The notes beneath the pieces were generated by a model. It saw nothing but the letters and a program-made list of their open reading frames with translations, was not told where the DNA came from and searched no databases. Positions 8,701-16,284 of a stretch of DNA of 64,000 nucleotides are shown here, one piece after another. Source of the stretch: DAOPZC01 sp035353175 (GTDB lineage: Bacteria > Verrucomicrobiota > Kiritimatiellia > RFP12 > UBA1067); contig DAOPZC010000006.1 in NCBI GenBank assembly GCA_035353175.1, forward strand, positions 69,558-133,557, written 5' to 3'. Every line of letters starts with the position of its first letter. Within the stretch, counting starts at the first letter, position 1. Both the position numbers and the translations under genes were made by a program.

Positions 8701-10310
8701 ACGCCGGCAACGCCGCGGTGCCGACGCTGACCCTCGCGGGGACGCCGCTGCCCGCACGCCTGGCCCCCGTCCTGTCGAGCGGCCGCTGGCAGCTGGCCTC
8801 GGGCGGCCCGGCCGACTTCGCGCGCCTGCCGGTGACCGAGACCGGCGTGCTCGGCAACCCCCTCACCCACCCGCTGGTCAAGGACGGGGTCCGCGAGTCC
8901 CAGGCGGCGTTCTCCAACCGCCTGGAACAGACCCTCGGCGAGAGCGCCCGTGCCCTGAAGACGCGCGGCGAACGCCTGCTGGTCTACCCGTCCGGCGATT
9001 TCGGCCAGCGCTCGCTGGACACGACCGTCACCAACGCCTGGACACTCCACCACGTGATGGCGAACCACTTCACGCATGCGCTCTACTTCGACGACAGCGG
9101 CTTCTATCTGACGCAGCCCGCCGGCGACCCGTTGCGCATCCCCGCGCGCGTGGTGCCCCCGGAGTGGGATGAGCAAGCCCTCGCCGCGCACCTCCAGGGC
9201 ACCGAGCACCCGCTGGTGCGCGCCCGGCTCGAACTGGGCCGCGTGCTGTTCTGGCACGGCCAACACGCCCAAGCCAACGCCGCCTTCGCCGAAGCCGAGC
9301 GCGCTGGCGCGGACCGCGAAGACATCCTGTTCAACTGGGGCATGAACGCGGACCGCGACGGCGACATCTTCACCGCCAAGCGCAGCCTGCTCGCCGCGCA
9401 GGTCCTGGACCCCGGCTCCGAGCGCATCAGCCACGCGCTGGCGCGCCTTGAATCGCGCCGCCGCCCGCAGGCCACGGCGTTCTTCTACGGGTGGACCGAC
9501 AACGAGGACGCGAACGACCGCGACCACTACCGGTACGGCGCCTACGCGGATACCTTCGTGAACGACCGGCTGAGCCTCGGAGCGGCGGCCGACCGCAACC
9601 GGTGGAACACCGACGGCATCGGTGACGAGTACGGCACGCGCCTGGGGTTGCGCAGCATGGCCTACCTCTGGCCCGAGATCTGGCTCGACGGCCGGCTGTG
9701 GATCCTGGACATGGATGACCAAGACGACCACTGGGGCGGCCAGGCCGCGCTGCGGCTGCCGAACCCCATGCTGAGCGGGCACGTCTATCTCACCGCCTCC
9801 CGGGAAGAGATCGAGACCGTGGAGGCGCTGCGCGCGAACATCGACGCGAACACGTATGCCCTGCGCACCTACTCGCGGATGCTCGACGTATACGACCTGT
9901 TCGCGAACCTCTCCCGGATCGACCGCTCGGACGGCAACGACACCACCATGCTCGACGGCAAGCTCCTCTACCGCCTTCAAGAGTGGCCTTACGTCGGCGT
10001 CGGCTGGCGCTTTCGGATCGCGGACAGCGACCGCGACCCGCCCGAATACTGGGCCCCCGAAGAGCTCCAGCAGCACCAGTTGCACATCACCGTGCGCGGC
10101 GCGTGGAATGACCGGCTGAGTTACACGGCGAGCGCCGAAGCCGGCTACGCCGAAGAGCGCGACACCGACTGGCGCTTTGTCTGGGGCGCGCGCGGCGAGA
10201 TCAACTACTTCCTGACCGAACGGTTCAGCGTGAACGGCGAGGCCGGCTGGTTCGAGACCCCGGACTATGACCGCCTGTTCGGGCGTATCAGTCTGACCGG
10301 CCGGTTCTGA
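5706..10310 (+). CDS. giant TPR, degenerate deacetylase and outer-membrane beta-barrel protein (PgaA-like exporter)
   Basis: 1534 residues. A signal peptide (1-26) is followed by long TPR tracts (about 27-400 and 540-900) that include near-identical repeats of WRDMAT.L..LER.EQAVAALE. At about 915-1160 comes a second CE4-like segment in which the TFDDG position reads LLDPDAG, again lacking the catalytic pattern. From about 1255 alternating aromatic beta strands run to a terminal Phe (ISLTGRF), the usual signal for outer-membrane barrel assembly. PgaA of E. coli has the same TPR plus porin plan and exports PNAG; here an extra enzyme-like domain is inserted. AAGGAG precedes the start. It is the third gene of the operon and the probable export pore. 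Confidence 0.82.
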   Translation: MNTLKLCLIAIVVGGFGATLRPLLAQDVANVTQLIRDSQSALAAAKYAEAERLARGAVDLDPAHPPAWRQYGLALLKGGKAQEAATALQRAVSMDEKDATAWRGLAMACWQTQQPNEAVRALSAYLRVKPEDAGVWRDLATWLTQLERGEQAVAALERVAELKPEDASAWRELGAWLTKLERYEQAVAAFEHAVKLHPEEAAARRGMATALTRLERYEPAVAALEQVVKASPDDVSAWRDMATALIRLKRNEQAVAALERVVKLKPEDVSAWRDLATELARLERHEQAVAALANVVKAAPDDASAWRDMATGQTRIERLEQAIASLEQALKLQPEEASAWQALAVLHQRTGKLAEAAKDYEKALALRPGDPVIRRDLGWALWSLGRRDDAVARLTEAVEAGIESRDRVIFQVAARLAEEDAGEAALAFLRKVNPNSPTSTIGLALARGGRVRAAEPILLNAWQNGEQTAAVGLYLAYARALNGRFDGIDKHLDPLLSTPGTLPQEQADLVLETLRQGNTRPETPALMARLEARLGPAETASKRVTDILETCAEASRIRGQTALALQMYRRVLERDPARGSWSWVVLLAERVEGKTPFVWLDSYAKRVSDPARLAGIRGLRAARLGQPEAAVPELRQSIALDKEQPLLRQLLFDSLLRVGNADEARIEAEWFAKRVEAGDASSRPNLAEMLTRLGETAAALPHWETLRKANPDSIYYGIENATALFRLGRPEEAMEILRTLAGAKPNSRVFELMAEIETAQTNTLQSVEWASRGLAIDPSPGLLRYHAEGLEKLGTNNAPAALASAQRFLKDDPGYVPLTVLAGRMLASVGQTNELEVYYLRQLARNPMFTPSLTGLRELTTLDGRFEEATEYARLHTLILTNNSEVLRSYANSLAQQDHFVKALKILRPLARTPVEKAVPILTYPSIMRHPYPGRNSVDQISRHIRRLADDGYRFINAFSQISEKPEARHVMLVLLDPDAGVIDALDPVLQRHGARVVYAGNAAVPTLTLAGTPLPARLAPVLSSGRWQLASGGPADFARLPVTETGVLGNPLTHPLVKDGVRESQAAFSNRLEQTLGESARALKTRGERLLVYPSGDFGQRSLDTTVTNAWTLHHVMANHFTHALYFDDSGFYLTQPAGDPLRIPARVVPPEWDEQALAAHLQGTEHPLVRARLELGRVLFWHGQHAQANAAFAEAERAGADREDILFNWGMNADRDGDIFTAKRSLLAAQVLDPGSERISHALARLESRRRPQATAFFYGWTDNEDANDRDHYRYGAYADTFVNDRLSLGAAADRNRWNTDGIGDEYGTRLGLRSMAYLWPEIWLDGRLWILDMDDQDDHWGGQAALRLPNPMLSGHVYLTASREEIETVEALRANIDANTYALRTYSRMLDVYDLFANLSRIDRSDGNDTTMLDGKLLYRLQEWPYVGVGWRFRIADSDRDPPEYWAPEELQQHQLHITVRGAWNDRLSYTASAEAGYAEERDTDWRFVWGARGEINYFLTERFSVNGEAGWFETPDYDRLFGRISLTGRF

Positions 10311-10372
10311 GGAGCGACGCCACAGAAAGCCGGATCCTCAACTGACCTGCGGCTGAAGAAAGGAGCGCCGCC

Positions 10373-13300
10373 ATGAGCAACCGAACCATACGGTACGCGG
10401 CGTTGTGCGCGTCGGCGCTGCTCGCCTGCCGAGCCGCGGCGGACGTGGTCTTCAGCGAGATCATGTATCACCCGGGCGACGCGCCGGACGGCACCGCCGA
10501 GGACCAGCTCGAGTTCATCGAGCTCTTCAACAACGGCGCCGAAGCGGTCACGCTGACGAACGCCTATTTCTCGCGGGGCATCACCTACACCTTCTCGAAC
10601 ACGAATCCGGCGGTCATGAACCCCGGCGACTTTCTGGTGCTCGTGCGCGACCGCGCCGCGTTCCAAAGCCGCTACCCGGGCGTCACCAACCTGGCGGAAG
10701 GCGTCTATACCGGGCGGTTCGACAACGACGGCGAGCGGGTGACCCTGAGGGTCGGCGCCGCCACGGCCAACTTCACCTACGGCACCTCGAACGCCTGGCC
10801 CGTGGCCGCCGACGGGTTCGGCCCTTCGCTCGAGCGCATCTGCCTGACCGCCACGGGCGAGAGCAGCGTGAACTGGGCGGCGTCTGGCACCCCGACGAAC
10901 TGGCTCCAAGTCGCCTGGACCGGGCAGTTCGCGTCGGCCAATATCACGGCGGCCTTCTTTCTGGATTACGACGGACTGTGCCTGCTCGACGACGTGTCGA
11001 TCAAGGCCGTCGGGTCGGGCGTTGAAACCGTGGCGAACGGCGCGTTCGAAAGCGGGCTGAGCGGCTGGACCGCCACCAACAGCCACGCGCAGTCGCGCGT
11101 CGAGGCAGGCTTGGGTTCCGACGGCGGCGCGGCGCTGGCGATCCAGTGTAACGAATCGCGCTGGTACCTCGACGCGCCGCTTTTCTCCCGCACCTTCTTC
11201 GGCGACGCCTTCAGCAACCGGATCGTCTCCGCGCCCATCGCCGTGATCCCCGGACAGAACTACGCGGTCTCCTGGCGGGCGCGCCGCGTCGGCCTCGGCG
11301 GCACGCTGTATGGCGTGATCGGCGGCGTCACGAACGCGCTCTCTTTCACCCACTGGGGGTCGCCCGGCGGCTCCAACTCCGTGAGCGCGGCCTTTCTGCC
11401 CATCGGCATCACCAACATCGCGCAGACGCTCACCCTCTGTCCGGTGGCGGCAACCAATGTCGTGCGCGCAAAAGTCTCGGCGCCGGCCGAAGTGGCCTCG
11501 GTCGTGCTCTCCTATCAGACCGTCGCCACGAACCAGTACCGGTTCACCAACCGCTCCTACAGTCAGCTCGCGATGCGCGACGACGGCGTCGCACCCGACA
11601 CCGCGGCCGGTGACGGCACCTATACCGTAAACCTGCCGCCGGTCACGTCGAACCTGACGCTTGTGCGCTACCACGTGATCGCGACCGCGACCAACGGCTT
11701 CGGCGCGCGGAGCCCGCACCTCGACGATCCGAGTACCGACCACGCGTACTGGGTTCAGAGCATCTCGCCGCAGACGAACCTGCCCAACTGGCAGCTGCTG
11801 ATGGACGGCGTCCCCCTGCAGTACCCGTACAGCCGGCACCTCTGCGCGGTCAGCCCCGACGGCCAGATCTTCACGGACATCATGGCCAAGCACCGCGGCA
11901 ATGCGGAGAGCGAGGACCTCACCCATACGGGCATCGGCCTGCACTTCCACCGGAGCAAGAAATTCAACGCCTGGTTCGCGGCGAACCAGAGCGGCATCAA
12001 CATCCGCCACCGGCTGAACAACGTCAAATACTACTACCGGCGGGTCGTGGCCGAGCCGCTGGCCTATGACCTTCAGCGCCTGATCGGCCTGCCGACCCCC
12101 CGCCTGCGACACATCTGCGCCTGGATCAACGGGTTCCCCACCATCACCACCGAACTGGAATCGCCCGAAACAGCCTTCCTGACGGGCAACGGCATCAGCA
12201 CGGCCGACTACGTCTCACGGCAAAGCTACGGCTCCGGCCGGGAGACCGTGGGTGGAACCACCAATATCGATAATTTCGTCAGCATGCAGGGCGGGCTGAC
12301 CACGCTGACCGGCGCCAACCGCAACGAATACGTCCGGACCAACCTGTGCCACGAGGTCAACCAGCACTGCCTGGCCCTGCTCTCCCTCACCGGCAACGGC
12401 GACCAGGATCTGGACTGGAACATGATGCAGCACCGCTCCGCAACCGATGGCCGCTGGCGGCAATACCCGTGGGATGCCGACATGAGCTTCGACCTCTCCT
12501 ACACGAACGCCTGGACCACGCTGTCGGAGCTGCACCCCTACTACAAGACGCCGCTGTACCCCAGCATCTGGAATGCAGGCGCTTCAGCACCGCTCGGCCT
12601 GTCGCTCTTCTATCCCGAAGGCCTCGACGCCTCGACCCTGCCCTACCGCTACCGGCATCAGATGACCCTGTGGCGCTACTGCCACACGCTGTACACCACC
12701 AATGTCCTCTACCCCAAGATCGACCAACTGCTCACCACGCTCACGCCGGCCTACCGGCAGATCGGGTCGTTTTATTCGAGCAACTCCTCGCTGAACGCGC
12801 TGAGCAATCAGGCGAACGCCGTCAAAACGTTCATCGCCAAGCGGAGGGATTTCCTGATGAACGGCGCATGGTCGGACAAGATGCCCGAGATCTGGGCCCC
12901 CGCCCGCGTCTATCAGCCGACCAACGTCGTGATCTCGGAGATCATGCACTCTCCTCCGGCCGGCGGAGTTTACGTTGAACTGTACAACCGGGGAAGCGAG
13001 CCCGTGGACCTCAGCCGGTGGTCGCTGAGCGCGAGCGGCTATGCCGGCACGCTGCCCTTCGGCACGATGATCGGCCCGACCTCCTACCTCGTGCTCGCCT
13101 CCTCGCAGCAGGCGCTGACGAACACCTACGTGGAGCTGGGGCAACCGGCCAACATGACCGAGCGCTATCCGACGACCCGCATCTGGGACTGGCCGATCGC
13201 CTTCAACTCGGCAACCGAGTACGCGAGCCGCGTCGTCGAGCTGCCGACGCTCTCGGTCTCGCCCTACGGCGCCACGCTCGAGCTCCGCGACTTGTTCAGC

Positions 13301-13900
13301 AACCGGATCGACACGGTGACCTTCAGCGGCTTTGCGCCCTGGCCGAACAGCGCGGGCGTGGCGCTCGAGCGGATCGACCCCGACTCCCCCGACACGACCT
13401 ACGCGGCGTGGCGGACGAGCACGGTGGTGGGAACCCCCGGCATCTTGAACACGGCCAGCGACAACGCCGATCTCGACCCCCTCTCCGACACCTGGGAACA
13501 GCGGATCATCGCCGCCTCGGGCGGGCTCTACACGCAGGTCAGCCAGATCTTGGCCAGCGACGATTTCGACGGCGACGGCCTCGTCAACGGCGACGAGTTC
13601 GTGCTGGGCACAGACCCGACGGTCCCCGACACCTGGCAGGCGGCCCTGCAGATCAGCCTGTCGGGCGGCGCCGCCTACGTGGGCTTCCCGACGATTCCCG
13701 CCGCGGGCGCGGGGTACGCCTTTTACGGCGGCCGGTTCTACACGCTGCTGAACACGACGTCCCTCACGAGCGCAGCGTGGGCGCCGTTGCCGGGCTACGC
13801 CGGCCTGGCCGCCGGCGCGCCGGTCGTCTACACCAACGCCGTCCCGCTGCCCTTCGAAGCGTTCCGCTTCGAAGCCGAGCTACGCGCCATCCGTCCTTGA
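10373..13900 (+). CDS. secreted lamin-tail/CotH-family surface protein
   Basis: 1175 residues. Signal peptide 1-23, lamin-tail domain about 24-160 (VVFSEIMYHP), a jelly-roll-like stretch about 195-360, a CotH region about 460-830, a second lamin-tail domain from about 850 (NVVISEIMHSPPA), a TSP3-like acidic stretch about 1032-1070 (DFDGDGLVNGDEF), and a C-terminal module shared with other secreted proteins here. CotH hallmarks are KHRGNAES (usual KFRGNSS) and RWRQYPWDADMSFD near 690-702. CotH proteins in Bacillus are atypical kinases of spore-coat proteins; in other bacteria such LTD-CotH proteins are poorly understood. AAGGAG lies upstream and the gene follows the export gene by 62 bases, so it probably belongs to the operon. 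Confidence 0.85.
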   Translation: MSNRTIRYAALCASALLACRAAADVVFSEIMYHPGDAPDGTAEDQLEFIELFNNGAEAVTLTNAYFSRGITYTFSNTNPAVMNPGDFLVLVRDRAAFQSRYPGVTNLAEGVYTGRFDNDGERVTLRVGAATANFTYGTSNAWPVAADGFGPSLERICLTATGESSVNWAASGTPTNWLQVAWTGQFASANITAAFFLDYDGLCLLDDVSIKAVGSGVETVANGAFESGLSGWTATNSHAQSRVEAGLGSDGGAALAIQCNESRWYLDAPLFSRTFFGDAFSNRIVSAPIAVIPGQNYAVSWRARRVGLGGTLYGVIGGVTNALSFTHWGSPGGSNSVSAAFLPIGITNIAQTLTLCPVAATNVVRAKVSAPAEVASVVLSYQTVATNQYRFTNRSYSQLAMRDDGVAPDTAAGDGTYTVNLPPVTSNLTLVRYHVIATATNGFGARSPHLDDPSTDHAYWVQSISPQTNLPNWQLLMDGVPLQYPYSRHLCAVSPDGQIFTDIMAKHRGNAESEDLTHTGIGLHFHRSKKFNAWFAANQSGINIRHRLNNVKYYYRRVVAEPLAYDLQRLIGLPTPRLRHICAWINGFPTITTELESPETAFLTGNGISTADYVSRQSYGSGRETVGGTTNIDNFVSMQGGLTTLTGANRNEYVRTNLCHEVNQHCLALLSLTGNGDQDLDWNMMQHRSATDGRWRQYPWDADMSFDLSYTNAWTTLSELHPYYKTPLYPSIWNAGASAPLGLSLFYPEGLDASTLPYRYRHQMTLWRYCHTLYTTNVLYPKIDQLLTTLTPAYRQIGSFYSSNSSLNALSNQANAVKTFIAKRRDFLMNGAWSDKMPEIWAPARVYQPTNVVISEIMHSPPAGGVYVELYNRGSEPVDLSRWSLSASGYAGTLPFGTMIGPTSYLVLASSQQALTNTYVELGQPANMTERYPTTRIWDWPIAFNSATEYASRVVELPTLSVSPYGATLELRDLFSNRIDTVTFSGFAPWPNSAGVALERIDPDSPDTTYAAWRTSTVVGTPGILNTASDNADLDPLSDTWEQRIIAASGGLYTQVSQILASDDFDGDGLVNGDEFVLGTDPTVPDTWQAALQISLSGGAAYVGFPTIPAAGAGYAFYGGRFYTLLNTTSLTSAAWAPLPGYAGLAAGAPVVYTNAVPLPFEAFRFEAELRAIRP

Positions 13901-13905
13901 CGCGC

Positions 13906-14484
13906 CTACTTAGCGGGTGCGTCCAGCTCGACGAGGGTGAGGTTCTTGAAGAGGAACTGTCCGCCTCCCGGCACTTCGGCCTGCAGGCAGAGGTGGCCCT
14001 TGGCAGGCGTGATGCCGCCGCGCGTCCAGGCTTTTTCGCCGTTGAACTCCAGCTCGGCCGTCTGACCTTTGACCGTGAGCTTGAAGTGGTTCCATTCTCC
14101 CGGCTTGTAAAGGCTGGCCGCCTTCGCCTTGTCGGCGCCCGGGATCGATCCCTCCTGGCCGCGCCGCATGTTCACCTGATGCTGCTTGGGCCACGGGAAT
14201 TTGCCTTCGGGATCGCCGGCGCGGAAGTACACGCCGGAGTCCCACATGTTGGTGTGGAGCGCCTTCCAATCGCACTCGAACACGAAATCGCCGTAGTCTT
14301 TTTCGGCCTGCAGAAAACCGTTGCCGGCCTTGAGCAGGATGGCCCCGTCGACCACTTCCGCTTCGCAGGTGACCACCTTCCACCCCTGCAGGGTCTTGCC
14401 GTCGAAGAGCGAGACCGGCTGCTGGGCCTGAACAGCCCCCGCAAGCAGTCCGGACACGAAGAGCGCGCGCAGTGCGTAATGCAT
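13906..14484 (-). CDS. secreted DUF1080 (3-keto-disaccharide hydrolase-like) protein
   Basis: 192 residues with a signal peptide (MHYALRALFVSGLLAGAVQAQ). SLFDGKTLQGW just after it is the standard opening of DUF1080 domains, and NMWDSGVYFR, GEWNHFKLTVKG and the closing FLFKNLTLVEL also match. I chose the ATG at 14484 because GGGGGA lies seven bases upstream and the signal peptide then starts correctly. The family has a concanavalin-like fold, and some members hydrolyse 3-keto-glycosides. It converges on the CotH gene with a gap of five bases and no clear terminator. Confidence 0.85.
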   Translation of the reverse strand: MHYALRALFVSGLLAGAVQAQQPVSLFDGKTLQGWKVVTCEAEVVDGAILLKAGNGFLQAEKDYGDFVFECDWKALHTNMWDSGVYFRAGDPEGKFPWPKQHQVNMRRGQEGSIPGADKAKAASLYKPGEWNHFKLTVKGQTAELEFNGEKAWTRGGITPAKGHLCLQAEVPGGGQFLFKNLTLVELDAPAK

Positions 14485-14564
14485 GAGAAATCCCCCGTTC
14501 GTTTGATGATGTGCCCAGTCTTTCAAAAATCGCGGGGGTTGTCAAAGGGCAGAAGGTTCCGGGC

Positions 14565-16193
14565 TCAGTAGACGGTGGCCTTGACGCGGAAGAAACGCGG
14601 GGCCCCGTCGGAAGCGGGCGGCTGCACGAGGCGCGGCTGGCAGAGCCCGTTGGTCACCGTCGACCAGGCCGCCGGCAGCAGGAGATTGGTGGCGGACTCC
14701 ACGTCGTACACATGCGCGTCATCGTTCCACGAAAGCTCCCAGCCCGACGGATCGCACTCCCGCTCGATTCCCAGATAGACCGGCAGCTGGCCCAAGCCGG
14801 ACAGCGCAACCGCCTCATCGGCGAACGCGACCGCGCCGCCGGTGCGCGTGATCCGGAAGGTCAGGGTCCGCACCGCGCCAGCGGCGATCTGCTCGTTGTA
14901 CTGCTTGGCCCAGGCCACGACACGCTCGCCGTCTTGGCTCCAGACGGCATCGTGCAGGCCGCCGACGAGGCCGCCGGACACCGAGAACGCAACGGCCCAG
15001 TCGTAGCTACGGCTGGCCACGTTGTTGGACACGGTCATCGTGCACCAGGCATAGCTCGCGTTCTGAGACACGATGTTGAAGCTCACCGTGCCGCCGGGGG
15101 CAGGCACCAGCCCCAGATACGCGTTGGTGTAGGCGGGAGCCGTCGGCGGACACTCCCCGCAGACGCTCAAGGTGTGCGTCCCGGGATAGGAGCACCGCAC
15201 CACGTTCGCGTCGGGGAAGGGCGTCCGCTCCGGCGTCTGGAACGAGGGGTGGTCATGGGCTTCGGAGGCCGCGACGGGGTCGAGCATGAACTCGGCCAGA
15301 TCGCGGCAGGTGATGAACCAGGTGCCGGGGTGCGACAGCGCCCAGGCGATGAAGTCGCGGAGCGCGCCGGAGCGCGCCCCCAGGAGCGGCGAGTCTCCGA
15401 GCCACTGGTTCGTCGAGGTGGCGTGCAGGAATATGCCGTACGGGGCGCGATTGCCGTTGTACCGGGCCAAAAAGTTCGTCCGCCACAACTCCACCACCTG
15501 GTTCGACGACATCCACTCCGGCGGATCCATGGTCGAACAGTGAACCTCGTTGGTGAACTGCACCCAGAGCGGGATCTCGAACAGCCCCGGATAATTCGTC
15601 GCGGGCGCGCGTCCCGGCGGCACGTTCTGCGCCACGCCCTGATCGAGCGTATAGGGCCACAGCAGGTTGGTGGACGCGGTGCTGTGCCAGCCGAGATCCT
15701 CCTGGAACGACGCGTCGTAGAGGAACTGGCGCTCGGCCAGCACGCGGAATGTGGCGTCGTTGGGCAGCAGGAAGGGGGCGCGGAACCCGACGATCTCCTC
15801 CTCCGGAACGCCGCTCAGGCGGTTCAGCGTGCGCCGGCAGCCCGCGATCTCCTGCCGCCAGCGGGTCAGCGAGCTGTTCGTGCCGGTGCCGTGCGACAGG
15901 GTGTGGACCGCGATCTCATGCCCCGCGTCGTACAGGCGGCGGATGGCGCTCGGGTCGTAGCTGCTGTCCATCGAGACAAAGAACGTGGCCTTGATCGGAT
16001 GGCCGTTGGGGTTGAAGGCGTTCGTCAGCGCCTGCATCACGCGCACATACGAGGAGCTCGTCACCGAATCGTCGAAGGTCAGCAGCACGATCTGGGGGGT
16101 CTCCGCGACCTCAAGGCCGCCGGGCGGCTGCGTCGACGGGTAGACCTCGTCCGCCGCCGCGCCGAACGCCGCCAGAACGCCGCAGGCCAGCAT
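14565..16193 (-). CDS. secreted polysaccharide deacetylase (CE4) with C-terminal carbohydrate-binding-like region
   Basis: 542 residues as annotated. The deacetylase domain has intact motifs: TFDDS at about 39-43, HTLSH at about 96-100 and RAPF near 141. This contrasts with the two degenerate copies in the upstream operon. Residues about 320-440 resemble a CBM2-like beta sandwich (YDWAVAFSVSGGL, LTFRITRTGG), and the end carries the shared ATNLLLPAAW...RFFRV module. The start is uncertain: the ATG at 16193 has no good Shine-Dalgarno and cuts off a basic n-region, while the frame stays open upstream with KSKREKQRTRGAKNGLA before it, so an unusual start codon or sequence error is possible. Probable substrate: N- or O-acetylated extracellular glycan. 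Confidence 0.8.
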   Translation of the reverse strand: MLACGVLAAFGAAADEVYPSTQPPGGLEVAETPQIVLLTFDDSVTSSSYVRVMQALTNAFNPNGHPIKATFFVSMDSSYDPSAIRRLYDAGHEIAVHTLSHGTGTNSSLTRWRQEIAGCRRTLNRLSGVPEEEIVGFRAPFLLPNDATFRVLAERQFLYDASFQEDLGWHSTASTNLLWPYTLDQGVAQNVPPGRAPATNYPGLFEIPLWVQFTNEVHCSTMDPPEWMSSNQVVELWRTNFLARYNGNRAPYGIFLHATSTNQWLGDSPLLGARSGALRDFIAWALSHPGTWFITCRDLAEFMLDPVAASEAHDHPSFQTPERTPFPDANVVRCSYPGTHTLSVCGECPPTAPAYTNAYLGLVPAPGGTVSFNIVSQNASYAWCTMTVSNNVASRSYDWAVAFSVSGGLVGGLHDAVWSQDGERVVAWAKQYNEQIAAGAVRTLTFRITRTGGAVAFADEAVALSGLGQLPVYLGIERECDPSGWELSWNDDAHVYDVESATNLLLPAAWSTVTNGLCQPRLVQPPASDGAPRFFRVKATVY

Positions 16194-16284
16194 GGCCAGA
16201 CCGTTTTTAGCCCCCCGGGTCCTCTGTTTCTCTCTCTTCGACTTGTTGAAAACTCGCCTCCCTCAAATTAATTCTCGCCGCCCG

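Noticed and set aside
7542..12112. Long minus-strand frames opposite the TPR-barrel and CotH genes (7542-10085, 10265-12112)
   Set aside because: They are Arg/Gly/Ala/Val-rich shadows of GC-rich plus-strand genes, with no domain pattern, and the plus-strand genes have clear motifs and ribosome sites.
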